Positions 1 through 9,826 of a stretch of 64,000 bases of DNA are shown here, piece by piece. The notes beneath the pieces were generated by a model. It was not told the origin of the DNA. It saw only the letters and a program-made list of their open reading frames with translations, and searched no databases. The stretch's first letter is position 1; each line of letters starts with the position of its first letter. Origin of the DNA: JAXDMU01 sp963762435 (GTDB lineage: Bacteria; Pseudomonadota; Alphaproteobacteria; ATCC43930; CGMCC-115725); the NCBI GenBank assembly GCA_963762435.1, contig CAVXLN010000020.1:62001-126000 (forward strand), written 5' to 3'. A program made the position numbers and the translations under genes.

Positions 1-3000
1 GCCACGGGCGCCTTCTCGCTCACGACGGGCGGGGGCATTACGCAAGCTGGCGGGGCCAGCTTCGTTGCAGACGGCACGACGCTTCATGCCGGCGGCGACA
101 TCACGATCGCCAACGGCGGCAACAGCTTCACCAGCCTTGTGGCCAGCGGCGGTGCGCTGACCTTCGCAAGCACGGATAGCTTGCTGACGCTCGGCACGAT
201 CTCCGCATCCGGTGCCTTGGGTGTCACGACGACGAACGGCACCATCACGCAAGCCGCCTCGACCACGATCACGGCGTCGGGCGCCAACTTCGCGGCCGGC
301 ACCGGCGATGTGACGCTCACCCAAACCGGCAACAGCTTCAGCCATGGTGGTGCCGGCGTTCTCACGGCGTCGGGCGGAACCATCTCGATCGCAAGCTCCG
401 ACACGGCGCTGGGTATCGGCAGCATGGATGCCGCCGGCACTCTCGCGCTAAGCACGACCGGCGGATCGATCACGCAGGCCAGTGGCACGACGATCACCGC
501 GTCGGGGGCCAGCTTCGATGCCGTCACCGGCAATATCTCGCTCGGCGGCACCGGCAACCAATTCGCGCATGGCGGCTCGGGCACGCTGGCACTCACCGGC
601 GGTACCGTCACCGTCGTGAGCGCCGATCCCGGCCTCAGCCTCGGCACCATCAATGCCGGCGGCGCCTTCATGCTGACGACTGGTGGCACCATCACCCAGG
701 CGAGCGGGGCGACCATCACGGCGGCGGGCGGTAGCCTGAACGCCGGCACCGGCGACATCACCCTCACCAATAGCGGCAATGATCTGACGCATAACGGGAC
801 CGGCAGCCTCGTTCTCACCGGCGCCGATGTCTCGATCACCAACGGCCATGCACTCAATCTCGACGCCGTTACGGCGGACAGTCTGACGGTCACCATGCCG
901 GCGAACGCGCTGTTGTCGTTGCAGGGCGCCGTGCAGACGGCGGGCGATATCACGCTCACGACCGACCTCATCTCGATCGGCGCTCAGCTTGGCGGTACGG
1001 CGACGCCTGGATCGCAGGCGGCCAGCGTCACGATCGACCCGGTCTCGTCCGGCCGCGCCATCCAGATCGGCGGCACCGATGGGGCGCCGGGTTCGGATCT
1101 CTTTATCGCCTCGGTCGGCGACATTCAGGCGACCAACGTGACGATCGGCAACGGTACGGCCGGCCTCATCACGATCGGGGGCTTCGACGCCACCGGCGGC
1201 GGCGCCTTCACGACAGGCGGCTTGCTGACGCTCGTGAGCAATGGCGGCGTCTCGCTGACGGGTGCCATGCACCTTCCCGGCGATCTCACGATCGACACCA
1301 GCGGCGCAATCACCGAGTCCGGTGCCGGCCTGCTGAGCCTGCCCGGCACGGCGACGCTATCGCTCACGGCGGGCAGCACCAGCAACATCACGCTCGGCAA
1401 TGCCAGCAATCTCTTCAGCAATGTGACCGTGATCAGCGGCAATGCGGTGACGCTCTTCGATGGCGAGCAGATCGTGCTCGGCAGCGTCAATGCTTCAGGC
1501 CTGCTTACCATCAATACGCAGGGATCGCTGTCGCTCAATGCCAGCAGCTCGATCACCTCGGCCGGCGCCAGCCTGACCGCGACCGGCGCCATCGACCTCA
1601 GCGGCGTCTCGAACAATTTCGAATCGCAACCGGGCACCAGCCTGTCGGCGCAAGGCACCTCGGTGACGATCGCCAATGCTGGTGCGCTGACGGTCGGCAA
1701 TCTGACCGCCACCAACGGCGCCGTGACAGTCGAAACCGGCGGAACCTTGACCGCGACGGGCGGCACCATCAAGGCGACGACCGGAGTCTCACTCACCTCG
1801 GACAGTGCCGGCCTCGTCGTTTCCGAAGCCGTGCTGACGACCGGCACGGTGGCGCTCACGGCCGATACCATGACGATCGGCGCGCAGATCGGCGGCAGTG
1901 CTGCCAATACCGGTCAGGCGAGCCAGATCACGATCGAGACCAAGACGGCTGGGCGGGCGATCGCGCTTGGCGGCAGCAGCGATCCGGGCGCCGGCGGCGA
2001 TCTCTTCATAGCGTCCAGCGGCATGCTGGATCTGCGCGGCACTAATGTCCTGATCGGGTCGCAGGCCATCGGCAGCGCATCCGGCGCGATCACGCTCCAG
2101 GCGCTGCCCGGCGCCTCGAGCCAGCTCGCTGCCGGCGGTACGCTGACGCTTGCGACCGGCGCCGGCGTCACGGTCACCGGTGCCGTCACCTTGCCGGGCT
2201 CGCTCTTGATCGAGGCCAACGGCACTATCGGCGACTCAAGCGGTGCCGGCTCGCTGGGATTGCCGGGCACGCTCACGCTGATCGCCGGCACCGGCAACGA
2301 TATCGTCCTCAACAGCAACCTGAACAGCTTCGGCGCGGTCACGGTGACGAGCGGCCGGAATGTCAGCTTGCATGACGGCTCGACGCTCACGCTCGGCACG
2401 ATCGATGCGGATGGCAGCCTGACGCTCGTCTCCGCCGGTTCGATCGGCCAATCGACCGGCACCACCGTCACGGCGGCCGGCACCACCGTGTCCGTGTCAG
2501 GCAATATCACGCTCACCAATGCCGGCAACGATTTCGAAAGCCAGCCAGGCACCTTGCTATCGGCCTCGGGCGGCACGATCGCGATCACCAATGGCGGCGC
2601 CGTGGCACTCAGCAATGTCAACGCCAGCGGCGGCTTTACGCTGACGGCCGGCGGGCCGATCACCCAATTGGCTGCCACCTCGATCGTCGCCGGCTCGACC
2701 ACGCTCAACGCGTCCGGCAGCATCACGCTCACCAACAGCGGGAACAATTTCGATATTGCGCCTGGCGGCGGCCTGGCGGCGAGCGGCACCACCATCGCCA
2801 TCGGCACCGCTAACAGCGTGGCGCTCGGCCAGATCGGCGCCAGCGGTGCTCTCACAGTCGCGACGAGCGGGAATCTGACCCAGCTTGCCGGCACAGCCGT
2901 CACTGCGAACGGTGCTACACTTGCCGCCACGGGTGCCATCACGCTCACCAATGCCAGCAACGATTTCGAGACCGGTTCCGGCACCTTGCTCAGCCTTTCC

Positions 3001-5997
3001 GGCAGCTCGATCGGGCTCGCCAATACCGGCAATCTGGCGCTCGGCAACGTCTCGACGCCGGGTGCCCTGACACTTGCCGTGTCGGGTGGCAGCCTGATCC
3101 AGACGGCGGGTACGAGCATCGGTGCCGGCGGCAATACCGTGCTGACGGCGGCAGGGGCCATTACCTACGGCGCGATCTCGACACCGGGTGCCCTGACGCT
3201 CATCGCATCAGGCGGCAATCTCACGCAGATGAGCGGGACCAGCGTCGGCGCCGGCACCGCCACGCTCACTGCGGCCGGTGCCGCGACGATCGGCAATATG
3301 TCGACGCCGGGCGCCTTCACGCTGACGGCGTCGGGTGGCGACGTGACGCAGCTCGCCGGGACCAACATCAGTGCCGGCACCGCCACGCTCACTGCGGCCG
3401 GTGCCGCGACGCTCGGCAATATCTCGACGCCGGGCGCCCTCACGCTGACGGCGTCGGGCGGCAACGTGACCCAGCTCGCCGGGACCAGCATCAGCGTCGG
3501 CACGGCCACGCTCAACGCGGCCGGTGCGGTCACGCTCACCAATGCCGGCAATATGCTCGACACAGCCGGTGGCAACGGGCTCGCCGTAACGGCCGCATCG
3601 ATCGACATCGTCAATGCCGGCGGCCTGACGCTGGGTGCGATCAGCACGCCGGGCGGCCTTTCGCTCACTGCCGCCAGCCTCAACCAGCTGCCGGGTTCCG
3701 CCGTCACGGCCGACCACACGTCGCTTACCGCCTCGGGCGCCATCACGCTCGACAATGGCGGCAACGACTTCGCGACTGGCGCCGGCGGCTTCCTCACCGC
3801 GTCCGGCAGCACCATCTCCATCACCAATGGCGGCAGCCTGGCCATCGGCGATATCGATGCCACCGGTACGCTCAGCCTGCGCTCGGTCAGCGGCAATCTC
3901 GGCCAGGCCGGCGGCACCACGATCACGGCGTCGGGTGCGACGCTCGTCTCGACCGGCGCCCTCGTCTTCACCAATCAGGGCAACAATTTCGAAGCCGGCG
4001 GCGGTACCGTGACGGCGTCGAGCGGCACGATCGAGCTCGCCAATGGCGGCTCATTGGTCATCGGCAACATCAATGCCAGCGGCGCGTTCAGCGTCGCCGC
4101 CAATGGCGCGCTGAGCCAGGCGGCTGGCACCACGGTCACATCGGCCGGCGCCACGATCAGCGCCGCCGGTGCCATCACGCTCGCCAACGCCGGCAACAAT
4201 TTTACGACGGCGCCCGGCAGCACGCTCTCGGTCTCGGGTACCTCGGTCGATCTCGCCAATGCCGGCAATCTGTCGCTCGGCATGATCTCGCTTCAGAGCG
4301 GGACCAGCGAGGGCGGGCTCAGGAACGAGGCCGGGACCGATGGCGGCGCCGATCTCGTGCTCACCTCCGGCGGCTCGATCACCCAGGGTGCCGGCAGTGC
4401 GATCGTCACCAACGGTGCCAGCCTGACCGCCAAGGGCGACGTGATCCTGACCAATGGCGGCAACAATTTCGAGCAGGCCGGCGGGACGCTCTCGGTCAGC
4501 GCCACCAATATCCAGATCACCTCGAACGCAGCGCTGTCGCTCGGCAGCATGACCGCAGCCAACGCCGTGGTCATTAACGCGGGCGGCGCCATCACCCAGG
4601 TCTCCGGCACGGGCATCTCGGCATCGAGCTTCAGCGGCAGCTCGGTCGGCGGAGCCACCTTCAACCAGGCCAATCAGATCGCGACGCTGGCCGGCTTCAC
4701 CAACAGTGGTGACGGCGGCTTCAGCTTCACCAATGTACCGGCCTTGACCGTGTCGGCGCCGATCAATGCGGGCAGCGGCACGCTGGCGCTCACCACCATC
4801 GGGGCCGGCAGCAACCTGACGCTCGCTTCGACGCTGACGGCCGGCGCGTCCGTGGCACTCAACGCGACTGGTTCCATCACCGAGACGAACGGGCTGATCG
4901 TGGCGCCGACGCTCAGCGGCAGCGCCGGCGGCAACGTCACGCTCGAGGCCGCCAACCAGATCCAGACGCTCGCCTCCTTCAACACGGGCGGCACGATGAA
5001 TTTCTCGGCGGCTGGAAATCTCAACATTGCGGGAACGGTCAAGTCGGGCGGCGACATGACCCTCGATCTCGGCGGCTCGCTGAATGTGCCAGGCAACCTT
5101 TCGACCAGCGGCACCCTGACCCTCGATGCAGGCGGCTCGATCAAGGAGACCGGCTCGATCTTCGCTTCGTTCCTCACCGGCCATTCGGCCGGCGGAGCGG
5201 ATCTTTCCGGCGCCAACGCGATCGCCACGATCGGCAACTTCCAGAATTCGGGCGGTGGGCCGCTCGCGATCGACGACAATATCGATGTCCAGCTCCGCGG
5301 CACGCTGCAGGATTTCGGCGGCCGGATCTCGGTCACGACGAAGGGTGCGCTCTTCGCATCAGGCTTCTCGGCCAACGGCCTGTCGGTCCTCCTCGACTCC
5401 GATGGCGGCATAACGCTGTCGGGTGGCAATTTCACCGCCAGCGACCGGGTCATCCTGACGACCCACGGCCTGTTCACGGCGATGGGAACACTCAACGTAG
5501 CGTCGCCGCTGCTGATCATCGACGTGACCGGGGCGCCCGTTGCGACCATGCTCACGCTGGCGGATGCCCGGCCGGCAGCGCTCGTGAACGAGATCGATCC
5601 CGGGCCCGAAAGCGGTCTCGGCACACTCAATCTCGGCAATCTGCAGGCACCGAACACGACGGCACTGCTGATCCTCGGCGAGGGCAAAGCGCGCGGCCAG
5701 ATCAATATCGAAGCCTTGGGCGTGATCGGCATCAATGGCGGATCGGCCGGGCTCGAAGGCAGCGTCGGTGGCCTGTCGGGTGGTGCCGCGGCCGAGATCG
5801 CCGTGCGCTCGGGCGCGCCTGACAATGCGTTCCAGCTCAACGCCTGTGCGATCGGCAATGCCACCTGCGTGGTCCTGCCGCTCTTCGTCCCGATCGTGCC
5901 GCAGCAGATCGATACGATCGAGCTGTCGAATTCCCGCCAGAAATTCGACGACCCGACGCTCGAGCGGCTCGATGTCGGTGACGAAGATGATCTTTAG
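1..5997 (+). CDS. Filamentous-haemagglutinin-like repetitive exoprotein, C-terminal part (left end cut by window)
   Basis: The frame is open from the first base, so this is the 3' part of a larger gene. The visible ~1998 residues are Gly/Ala/Ser/Thr-rich and made of degenerate units of roughly 60-75 residues with recurring cores such as ITLTNAGNNF, GNINASG and ITQAAGT. This is the pattern of beta-helical FHA/TpsA adhesins exported by two-partner secretion. Cysteines are absent from the repeats. Two occur close together near the C-terminus (CAIGNATC), about 60 residues before an acidic tail ending GDEDDL. The signal peptide and TPS secretion domain would lie upstream and are not visible, and no TpsB transporter is in the window. 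The stop overlaps the start of the CHAT lipoprotein gene, so the two are probably co-translated. The family assignment rests on repeat character; the adhesin role is inference. Confidence 0.8.
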   Translation, partial: ATGAFSLTTGGGITQAGGASFVADGTTLHAGGDITIANGGNSFTSLVASGGALTFASTDSLLTLGTISASGALGVTTTNGTITQAASTTITASGANFAAGTGDVTLTQTGNSFSHGGAGVLTASGGTISIASSDTALGIGSMDAAGTLALSTTGGSITQASGTTITASGASFDAVTGNISLGGTGNQFAHGGSGTLALTGGTVTVVSADPGLSLGTINAGGAFMLTTGGTITQASGATITAAGGSLNAGTGDITLTNSGNDLTHNGTGSLVLTGADVSITNGHALNLDAVTADSLTVTMPANALLSLQGAVQTAGDITLTTDLISIGAQLGGTATPGSQAASVTIDPVSSGRAIQIGGTDGAPGSDLFIASVGDIQATNVTIGNGTAGLITIGGFDATGGGAFTTGGLLTLVSNGGVSLTGAMHLPGDLTIDTSGAITESGAGLLSLPGTATLSLTAGSTSNITLGNASNLFSNVTVISGNAVTLFDGEQIVLGSVNASGLLTINTQGSLSLNASSSITSAGASLTATGAIDLSGVSNNFESQPGTSLSAQGTSVTIANAGALTVGNLTATNGAVTVETGGTLTATGGTIKATTGVSLTSDSAGLVVSEAVLTTGTVALTADTMTIGAQIGGSAANTGQASQITIETKTAGRAIALGGSSDPGAGGDLFIASSGMLDLRGTNVLIGSQAIGSASGAITLQALPGASSQLAAGGTLTLATGAGVTVTGAVTLPGSLLIEANGTIGDSSGAGSLGLPGTLTLIAGTGNDIVLNSNLNSFGAVTVTSGRNVSLHDGSTLTLGTIDADGSLTLVSAGSIGQSTGTTVTAAGTTVSVSGNITLTNAGNDFESQPGTLLSASGGTIAITNGGAVALSNVNASGGFTLTAGGPITQLAATSIVAGSTTLNASGSITLTNSGNNFDIAPGGGLAASGTTIAIGTANSVALGQIGASGALTVATSGNLTQLAGTAVTANGATLAATGAITLTNASNDFETGSGTLLSLSGSSIGLANTGNLALGNVSTPGALTLAVSGGSLIQTAGTSIGAGGNTVLTAAGAITYGAISTPGALTLIASGGNLTQMSGTSVGAGTATLTAAGAATIGNMSTPGAFTLTASGGDVTQLAGTNISAGTATLTAAGAATLGNISTPGALTLTASGGNVTQLAGTSISVGTATLNAAGAVTLTNAGNMLDTAGGNGLAVTAASIDIVNAGGLTLGAISTPGGLSLTAASLNQLPGSAVTADHTSLTASGAITLDNGGNDFATGAGGFLTASGSTISITNGGSLAIGDIDATGTLSLRSVSGNLGQAGGTTITASGATLVSTGALVFTNQGNNFEAGGGTVTASSGTIELANGGSLVIGNINASGAFSVAANGALSQAAGTTVTSAGATISAAGAITLANAGNNFTTAPGSTLSVSGTSVDLANAGNLSLGMISLQSGTSEGGLRNEAGTDGGADLVLTSGGSITQGAGSAIVTNGASLTAKGDVILTNGGNNFEQAGGTLSVSATNIQITSNAALSLGSMTAANAVVINAGGAITQVSGTGISASSFSGSSVGGATFNQANQIATLAGFTNSGDGGFSFTNVPALTVSAPINAGSGTLALTTIGAGSNLTLASTLTAGASVALNATGSITETNGLIVAPTLSGSAGGNVTLEAANQIQTLASFNTGGTMNFSAAGNLNIAGTVKSGGDMTLDLGGSLNVPGNLSTSGTLTLDAGGSIKETGSIFASFLTGHSAGGADLSGANAIATIGNFQNSGGGPLAIDDNIDVQLRGTLQDFGGRISVTTKGALFASGFSANGLSVLLDSDGGITLSGGNFTASDRVILTTHGLFTAMGTLNVASPLLIIDVTGAPVATMLTLADARPAALVNEIDPGPESGLGTLNLGNLQAPNTTALLILGEGKARGQINIEALGVIGINGGSAGLEGSVGGLSGGAAAEIAVRSGAPDNAFQLNACAIGNATCVVLPLFVPIVPQQIDTIELSNSRQKFDDPTLERLDVGDEDDL
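3251..3496 (+). repeat. Near-identical 123-bp tandem repeat inside the exoprotein gene
   Basis: Two consecutive copies of 123 bp (41 codons) begin at about 3251 and 3374. They differ at only a few positions, for example GCGACGATC against GCGACGCTC. A more diverged third copy follows from about 3497. The rest of the repeat array in this gene is much more degenerate, so this looks like a recent in-frame duplication. Confidence 0.75.
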
Positions 5998-8900
5998 GCC
6001 GCTCGCAGCCCTCTGCCTTGCCGCCCTCTTCGCGCTGGGCGGCTGCAAGACCTTGCCGCCGAGCGCCATGGCGTCTGCGAGTGCGGATGCCGGCTCGGCC
6101 CAGTCGACCCCAGTCGGCCAGAATACGGTCGGCGAGGCGTGCCAGTATCAGCCCGGCACCAGCGAGGAACGCGGCCTCTCCGGTGCCACACTGCTCGATG
6201 TGCGCTGCGGCACCTGGGTCCAGCCCAGCGGCCGCGTGTTCCAGACCAAGAACGGCGCCGACCCGGGGCGGCTTTCAGCACTCGGCGCCGGCGGTCCCTG
6301 GCGCGATTATCTCGATGAGCGGATGACCTGCGAGGCGCCGAGCTCGACCCGCATTCTCGACGGCATTCCGGCCGTGCTCATGCAGTGCGCCCAGCGCCAG
6401 GGCGGCTGGCCGCATATCGCTTTCGCGGCGGCGGTGGATGGCACGCTCTTCGAGGTCGATGGCGTGCCCTCGGCCGAGCCGGCGCTCGAGGCGACTGTGG
6501 CCTCGCTGACCGGCCATGCGGTGCCGACCGGCAGCGGTGCCCAATCCTCGATGCGCGAGGCGCTTTCGGCCAAGCTCAGCAGCCAGCCTTTCGGCAGCGG
6601 CGATCTCGATCGTTATTTTGGCCTGATCCGCCTCGGCGACGAGCAGAATGCCGTCGATAATTTCACGGCGGCCGAGAATGCCTTTCGCGACGCGCTCGCC
6701 GTGCAGCAGCGTATCCTGGGTGCGAACAATCCGGCGCTGGTGGTGCCGCTCGTCAAGCTGGCGCTGCAGATCAGCAATCAGCGCCGGTTCGATGAGGCGG
6801 AGGGGCTGTTCACGCGTGCCGGAGCCCTGCTGGCGCAATCCCCTGATGCGCTGCTGCATGCACGCTACGATTATTATCTGGCGCTCCACCGCGCCAACCA
6901 GCAGAAGATGGCCGAGGCGGTGAAGATCTTTGACCGGTCCGAGCAAGGCTTCAGCCGCTTCGTGCCGCCCAGCATGCGCGAGTCGGCCTTGCATGGCGGC
7001 GGCAACGGCATGTCGCAGATCGGCGATTCCCTGCTGATCGATCCTGAATCCGAGCTCGCGATTTCTGGCCTCGCAGCGGTTTGGCGCTATCAGGCGCGGA
7101 TCGACTATGATGCCGGCCAATTCGACCAGGCGGCGAATCGCGCCCGTGCCAGCCACGATCTGCTGGACGCTGCCGGGCTCAATCCGCTTGGCGCCATTCC
7201 GCGCTCGCTCCTGGTTCAGGCGCTCAGCGAGCATGGCGGCAAGACACACAGCTATGATGCCGAAAGCTTCGAGCAGACGACGAAGCTCTTCAATCGCGCG
7301 CTGCCGAATGAAAGACCGGTCGCGGTGGCACTTTTCCTCGCCGGACGCGAGGCGGCGCGGCTTGGCGATCCGGATGTGGCCCTCGCCCAGTTCCGCCAGG
7401 GTGCTGCGATCCTGCACGAGCGCAAGGTCGGGCTGACGCCGGACCTGCTGCTGCCTTACCTCACCACTCTCTATGCGACGGCCAAGGCCCGTCCGAACGA
7501 CGCGGCCGCCCTTCAGGTCGAGATGTTCGAGGCGGCACAGCTGGTGCAGACCGGTCTTACCGCGCAATTCATTGCCGAGGCGGCCGCCCGTCTTGCCGCT
7601 GGCGATCCCCGTGTCGGAGCAGCGCTGGGCAAGCTCCAGGAGATCGATCTCCAGCTGAAGCAGCTCTTCACAGATCGCGACCGCGAGACGCAGAAGCCGC
7701 CGGCCTTCCAGGATGAAAAGGCGGTCGCCGCCCTCGATCAGGCGATCGCGGACGCCACCCAGAAACGGGCCGATGCCGAGCTCGCAGCACAGTCGGCCGC
7801 CCCTGCCTACGGCCAGTTGCTGCAGACCGGTGCGGATGCCAAGACGGTGCAGTCGCTGTTGCGGCCCAGGGAGGCGCTGGTCTCGTATTTTATCGGCGTC
7901 GATCAAAGCTACGGCTTCGTCGTGCGCCGCGACAAGATCGTGGCCTTCGAGGTGCCCTATGGCGAGAAGCAGGTCGGCGACCTCGTTACCGGCCTGCGCA
8001 AGAGTGCGCAGCTCGATCTCAGTGGCGAGCAGATCAAGGTCCCGCAATTTGATCTCACGGGCGCCGAGAGCTTCTACAAGGCGCTGTTCGGTCCGGGCGA
8101 GGCGGCGCTGGCCGATGCCGACAGCCTGGTCATCTCGCCAAGCGGCCCGCTGCTGAGCCTGCCGTTCGAGATGCTGGTGACCCAAGCGGCCCAGCCGGTG
8201 ACCGATGGCGATTATGGCGCCGTGCCGTTCCTGTTGAAGCGCTGGCAGGTGAGCTACGTGCCGGCGGCACAGACCTTCGTCGATCTCCGCCGCATCACCG
8301 AGCCGTCGGCGGCGAAGCGCCCCTTTCTGGGCTTCGGCGATTTCCGACCGGCTTCAAAGGCGCAGCTGACGGCAAGCTTTCCGCCCGATCGCTGCCGCGA
8401 GGATCTCGAAGGGGTCGAGAGCCTCGGCGCCTTGCCGGGCACGCGCGACGAGATCCTGACCGTGGGCAAGCTGCTGGGCGCGCGACCCGACGAGATGGTG
8501 CTGGGGGCGGATTTCACCAAGCAGCGGCTCCTGGATTTCGACGTCAAGAATTACCGCATCATCCATCTGGCGACCCACGCGCTGCTGCCGACCGAGCTCC
8601 ATTGTCGGCGCGAGCCTTCGATCCTGATGTCGACGCCACCCAATGCTCCTAACGCCGATGCCGCCTTCCTGGGGGCGAACGAGGTGTTGAAGCTCCGCAT
8701 GGATGCCGATCTTGTCGTGCTGTCAGCCTGCAACACGGCGGGGCCGGGCGGCGGGGCGGCTGGTGATTCGCTGTCGGGCCTGGCTCGTGCCTTCTTCTTC
8801 GCCGGCACGCGCGGCCTGCTCGTGACCCATTGGGCGGTCGAGGATAATTCAGCGAAGCTCATCGCGACACGGACGCTCGAGACGATGGAGCCCAATGCTA

Positions 8901-9070
8901 CGCCCATGGATACGGCGGCAGCGCTCCGGAACGCGAAGCTGAGCCTGCTTGCCGGCAAGTCCGGCAGCTTCGGCAAGCTTTTCACGCACCCCTTTGCCTG
9001 GGCACCCTTCGTCCTGATCGGCGACGGCCTGCGCGCGGATGCCGGTCGCTCGGTCGCGGCGGCAAAGTAG
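5987..9070 (+). CDS. CHAT-domain lipoprotein with TPR-like repeats
   Basis: The 1027-residue product begins with a lipoprotein signal (MIFRPLAALCLAALFALGGC), lipobox ALGGC, so it is probably an exported, lipid-anchored protein. Residues ~200-600 are helical with TPR-like repeats (for example the AENAFRDALAVQQRILG segment), followed by a coiled-coil-like stretch. The C-terminal ~350 residues are a CHAT (caspase HetF-associated with TPRs) domain. It keeps HLATHA with His864 and LSACNTA with Cys915, the expected catalytic dyad. ATG 5987 is preferred because it opens directly on the signal peptide; GTG 5978 is possible. The start overlaps the upstream exoprotein stop by 11 bp, implying translational coupling. 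The exoprotein may be a substrate or partner, which is inference. Confidence 0.85.
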   Translation: MIFRPLAALCLAALFALGGCKTLPPSAMASASADAGSAQSTPVGQNTVGEACQYQPGTSEERGLSGATLLDVRCGTWVQPSGRVFQTKNGADPGRLSALGAGGPWRDYLDERMTCEAPSSTRILDGIPAVLMQCAQRQGGWPHIAFAAAVDGTLFEVDGVPSAEPALEATVASLTGHAVPTGSGAQSSMREALSAKLSSQPFGSGDLDRYFGLIRLGDEQNAVDNFTAAENAFRDALAVQQRILGANNPALVVPLVKLALQISNQRRFDEAEGLFTRAGALLAQSPDALLHARYDYYLALHRANQQKMAEAVKIFDRSEQGFSRFVPPSMRESALHGGGNGMSQIGDSLLIDPESELAISGLAAVWRYQARIDYDAGQFDQAANRARASHDLLDAAGLNPLGAIPRSLLVQALSEHGGKTHSYDAESFEQTTKLFNRALPNERPVAVALFLAGREAARLGDPDVALAQFRQGAAILHERKVGLTPDLLLPYLTTLYATAKARPNDAAALQVEMFEAAQLVQTGLTAQFIAEAAARLAAGDPRVGAALGKLQEIDLQLKQLFTDRDRETQKPPAFQDEKAVAALDQAIADATQKRADAELAAQSAAPAYGQLLQTGADAKTVQSLLRPREALVSYFIGVDQSYGFVVRRDKIVAFEVPYGEKQVGDLVTGLRKSAQLDLSGEQIKVPQFDLTGAESFYKALFGPGEAALADADSLVISPSGPLLSLPFEMLVTQAAQPVTDGDYGAVPFLLKRWQVSYVPAAQTFVDLRRITEPSAAKRPFLGFGDFRPASKAQLTASFPPDRCREDLEGVESLGALPGTRDEILTVGKLLGARPDEMVLGADFTKQRLLDFDVKNYRIIHLATHALLPTELHCRREPSILMSTPPNAPNADAAFLGANEVLKLRMDADLVVLSACNTAGPGGGAAGDSLSGLARAFFFAGTRGLLVTHWAVEDNSAKLIATRTLETMEPNATPMDTAAALRNAKLSLLAGKSGSFGKLFTHPFAWAPFVLIGDGLRADAGRSVAAAK

Positions 9071-9093
9071 GGATGTTGGATGCGGTCTTCTTG

Positions 9094-9798
9094 CTAATTC
9101 CTGGAGAATCCCGTAGCCGCGGGCTTTTGCATGCTCTTCAGTTTTTCTGCACCGGCCGATCTTAGGAACAGCAGAAGATCATCCGCGGCTTCGACCTTCC
9201 GCCGCGCATCCGGATCGGCGGCCGTGCATAGCGAAAGCCATTGTTGTTTGGCGTCGGCCATGTCGGGCTTGGCACCTGCTGCCACGAGCAGTCGGCGCAA
9301 CTTCATATAGGGTGGCTCCGGACCGGACTGATAGTAGGGCTGCTCGACCATCATGGGCACGATCTTGAACGGATCGGTGAGGATCGGCGGATTGCAGATC
9401 CAGGCGCTCTCGCGCAGATCGAAATTGGCATATGTCCATGCCGAGTAGCCGTGTGAATCGACCTGGTCGAGGCCATCGGCGACCGGCTTGTAGGAAAGCA
9501 GCTCCTCGACGATTCCCGCATAGCCGAGATAGGCCGCTTTGATTAGAGGCGTCGCACCGCTCTTATCCTTGGCCGTTAGCGATGAGATGTCTCCGGCAGC
9601 AGCCAGAGCCCTGATCTTGTCGCGCGCCGTCACGATGGCGGAATCGAATTGCTCCGGCTTTCCGGAGGTCTCGCCAATCGCATACATTCGATCGCTCAGC
9701 TCGGCCAGCACCCCTTCCGCGCCGACCGGTGCCTCGGCATGCCCGCTGGAGGGCAATAGTGTGACTGCGACCAAAAGCAGTCCCGCGCGCTTGAGCAT
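9094..9798 (-). CDS. Secreted ankyrin-repeat protein
   Basis: The 234-residue product has an N-terminal signal peptide (positively charged MLKR, hydrophobic core, likely cleavage after GHA) and is expected in the periplasm. The central part reads SGATPLIKAAYLGYAGIVEELL followed by DSHGYSAWTYANF, which fits two ankyrin repeats. The C-terminal 60 residues contain no recognised domain. It is downstream of the DUF4337 gene at 9827-10504 with a 28-bp gap, so the two are probably one transcript. It is convergent with the CHAT lipoprotein gene, whose stop is 23 bp away. Its partner and function are unknown. Confidence 0.7.
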   Translation of the reverse strand: MLKRAGLLLVAVTLLPSSGHAEAPVGAEGVLAELSDRMYAIGETSGKPEQFDSAIVTARDKIRALAAAGDISSLTAKDKSGATPLIKAAYLGYAGIVEELLSYKPVADGLDQVDSHGYSAWTYANFDLRESAWICNPPILTDPFKIVPMMVEQPYYQSGPEPPYMKLRRLLVAAGAKPDMADAKQQWLSLCTAADPDARRKVEAADDLLLFLRSAGAEKLKSMQKPAATGFSRN

Positions 9799-9826
9799 GG
9801 TGGCACTCGCCGTAATCCCGCACTGA

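Noticed and set aside
1..5000. Regular repeats considered as a CRISPR array
   Set aside because: They are in-frame coding repeats of an FHA-like protein with diverged units and no spacers.
6275..8185. 636-residue minus-strand frame
   Set aside because: Antisense of the CHAT lipoprotein gene.
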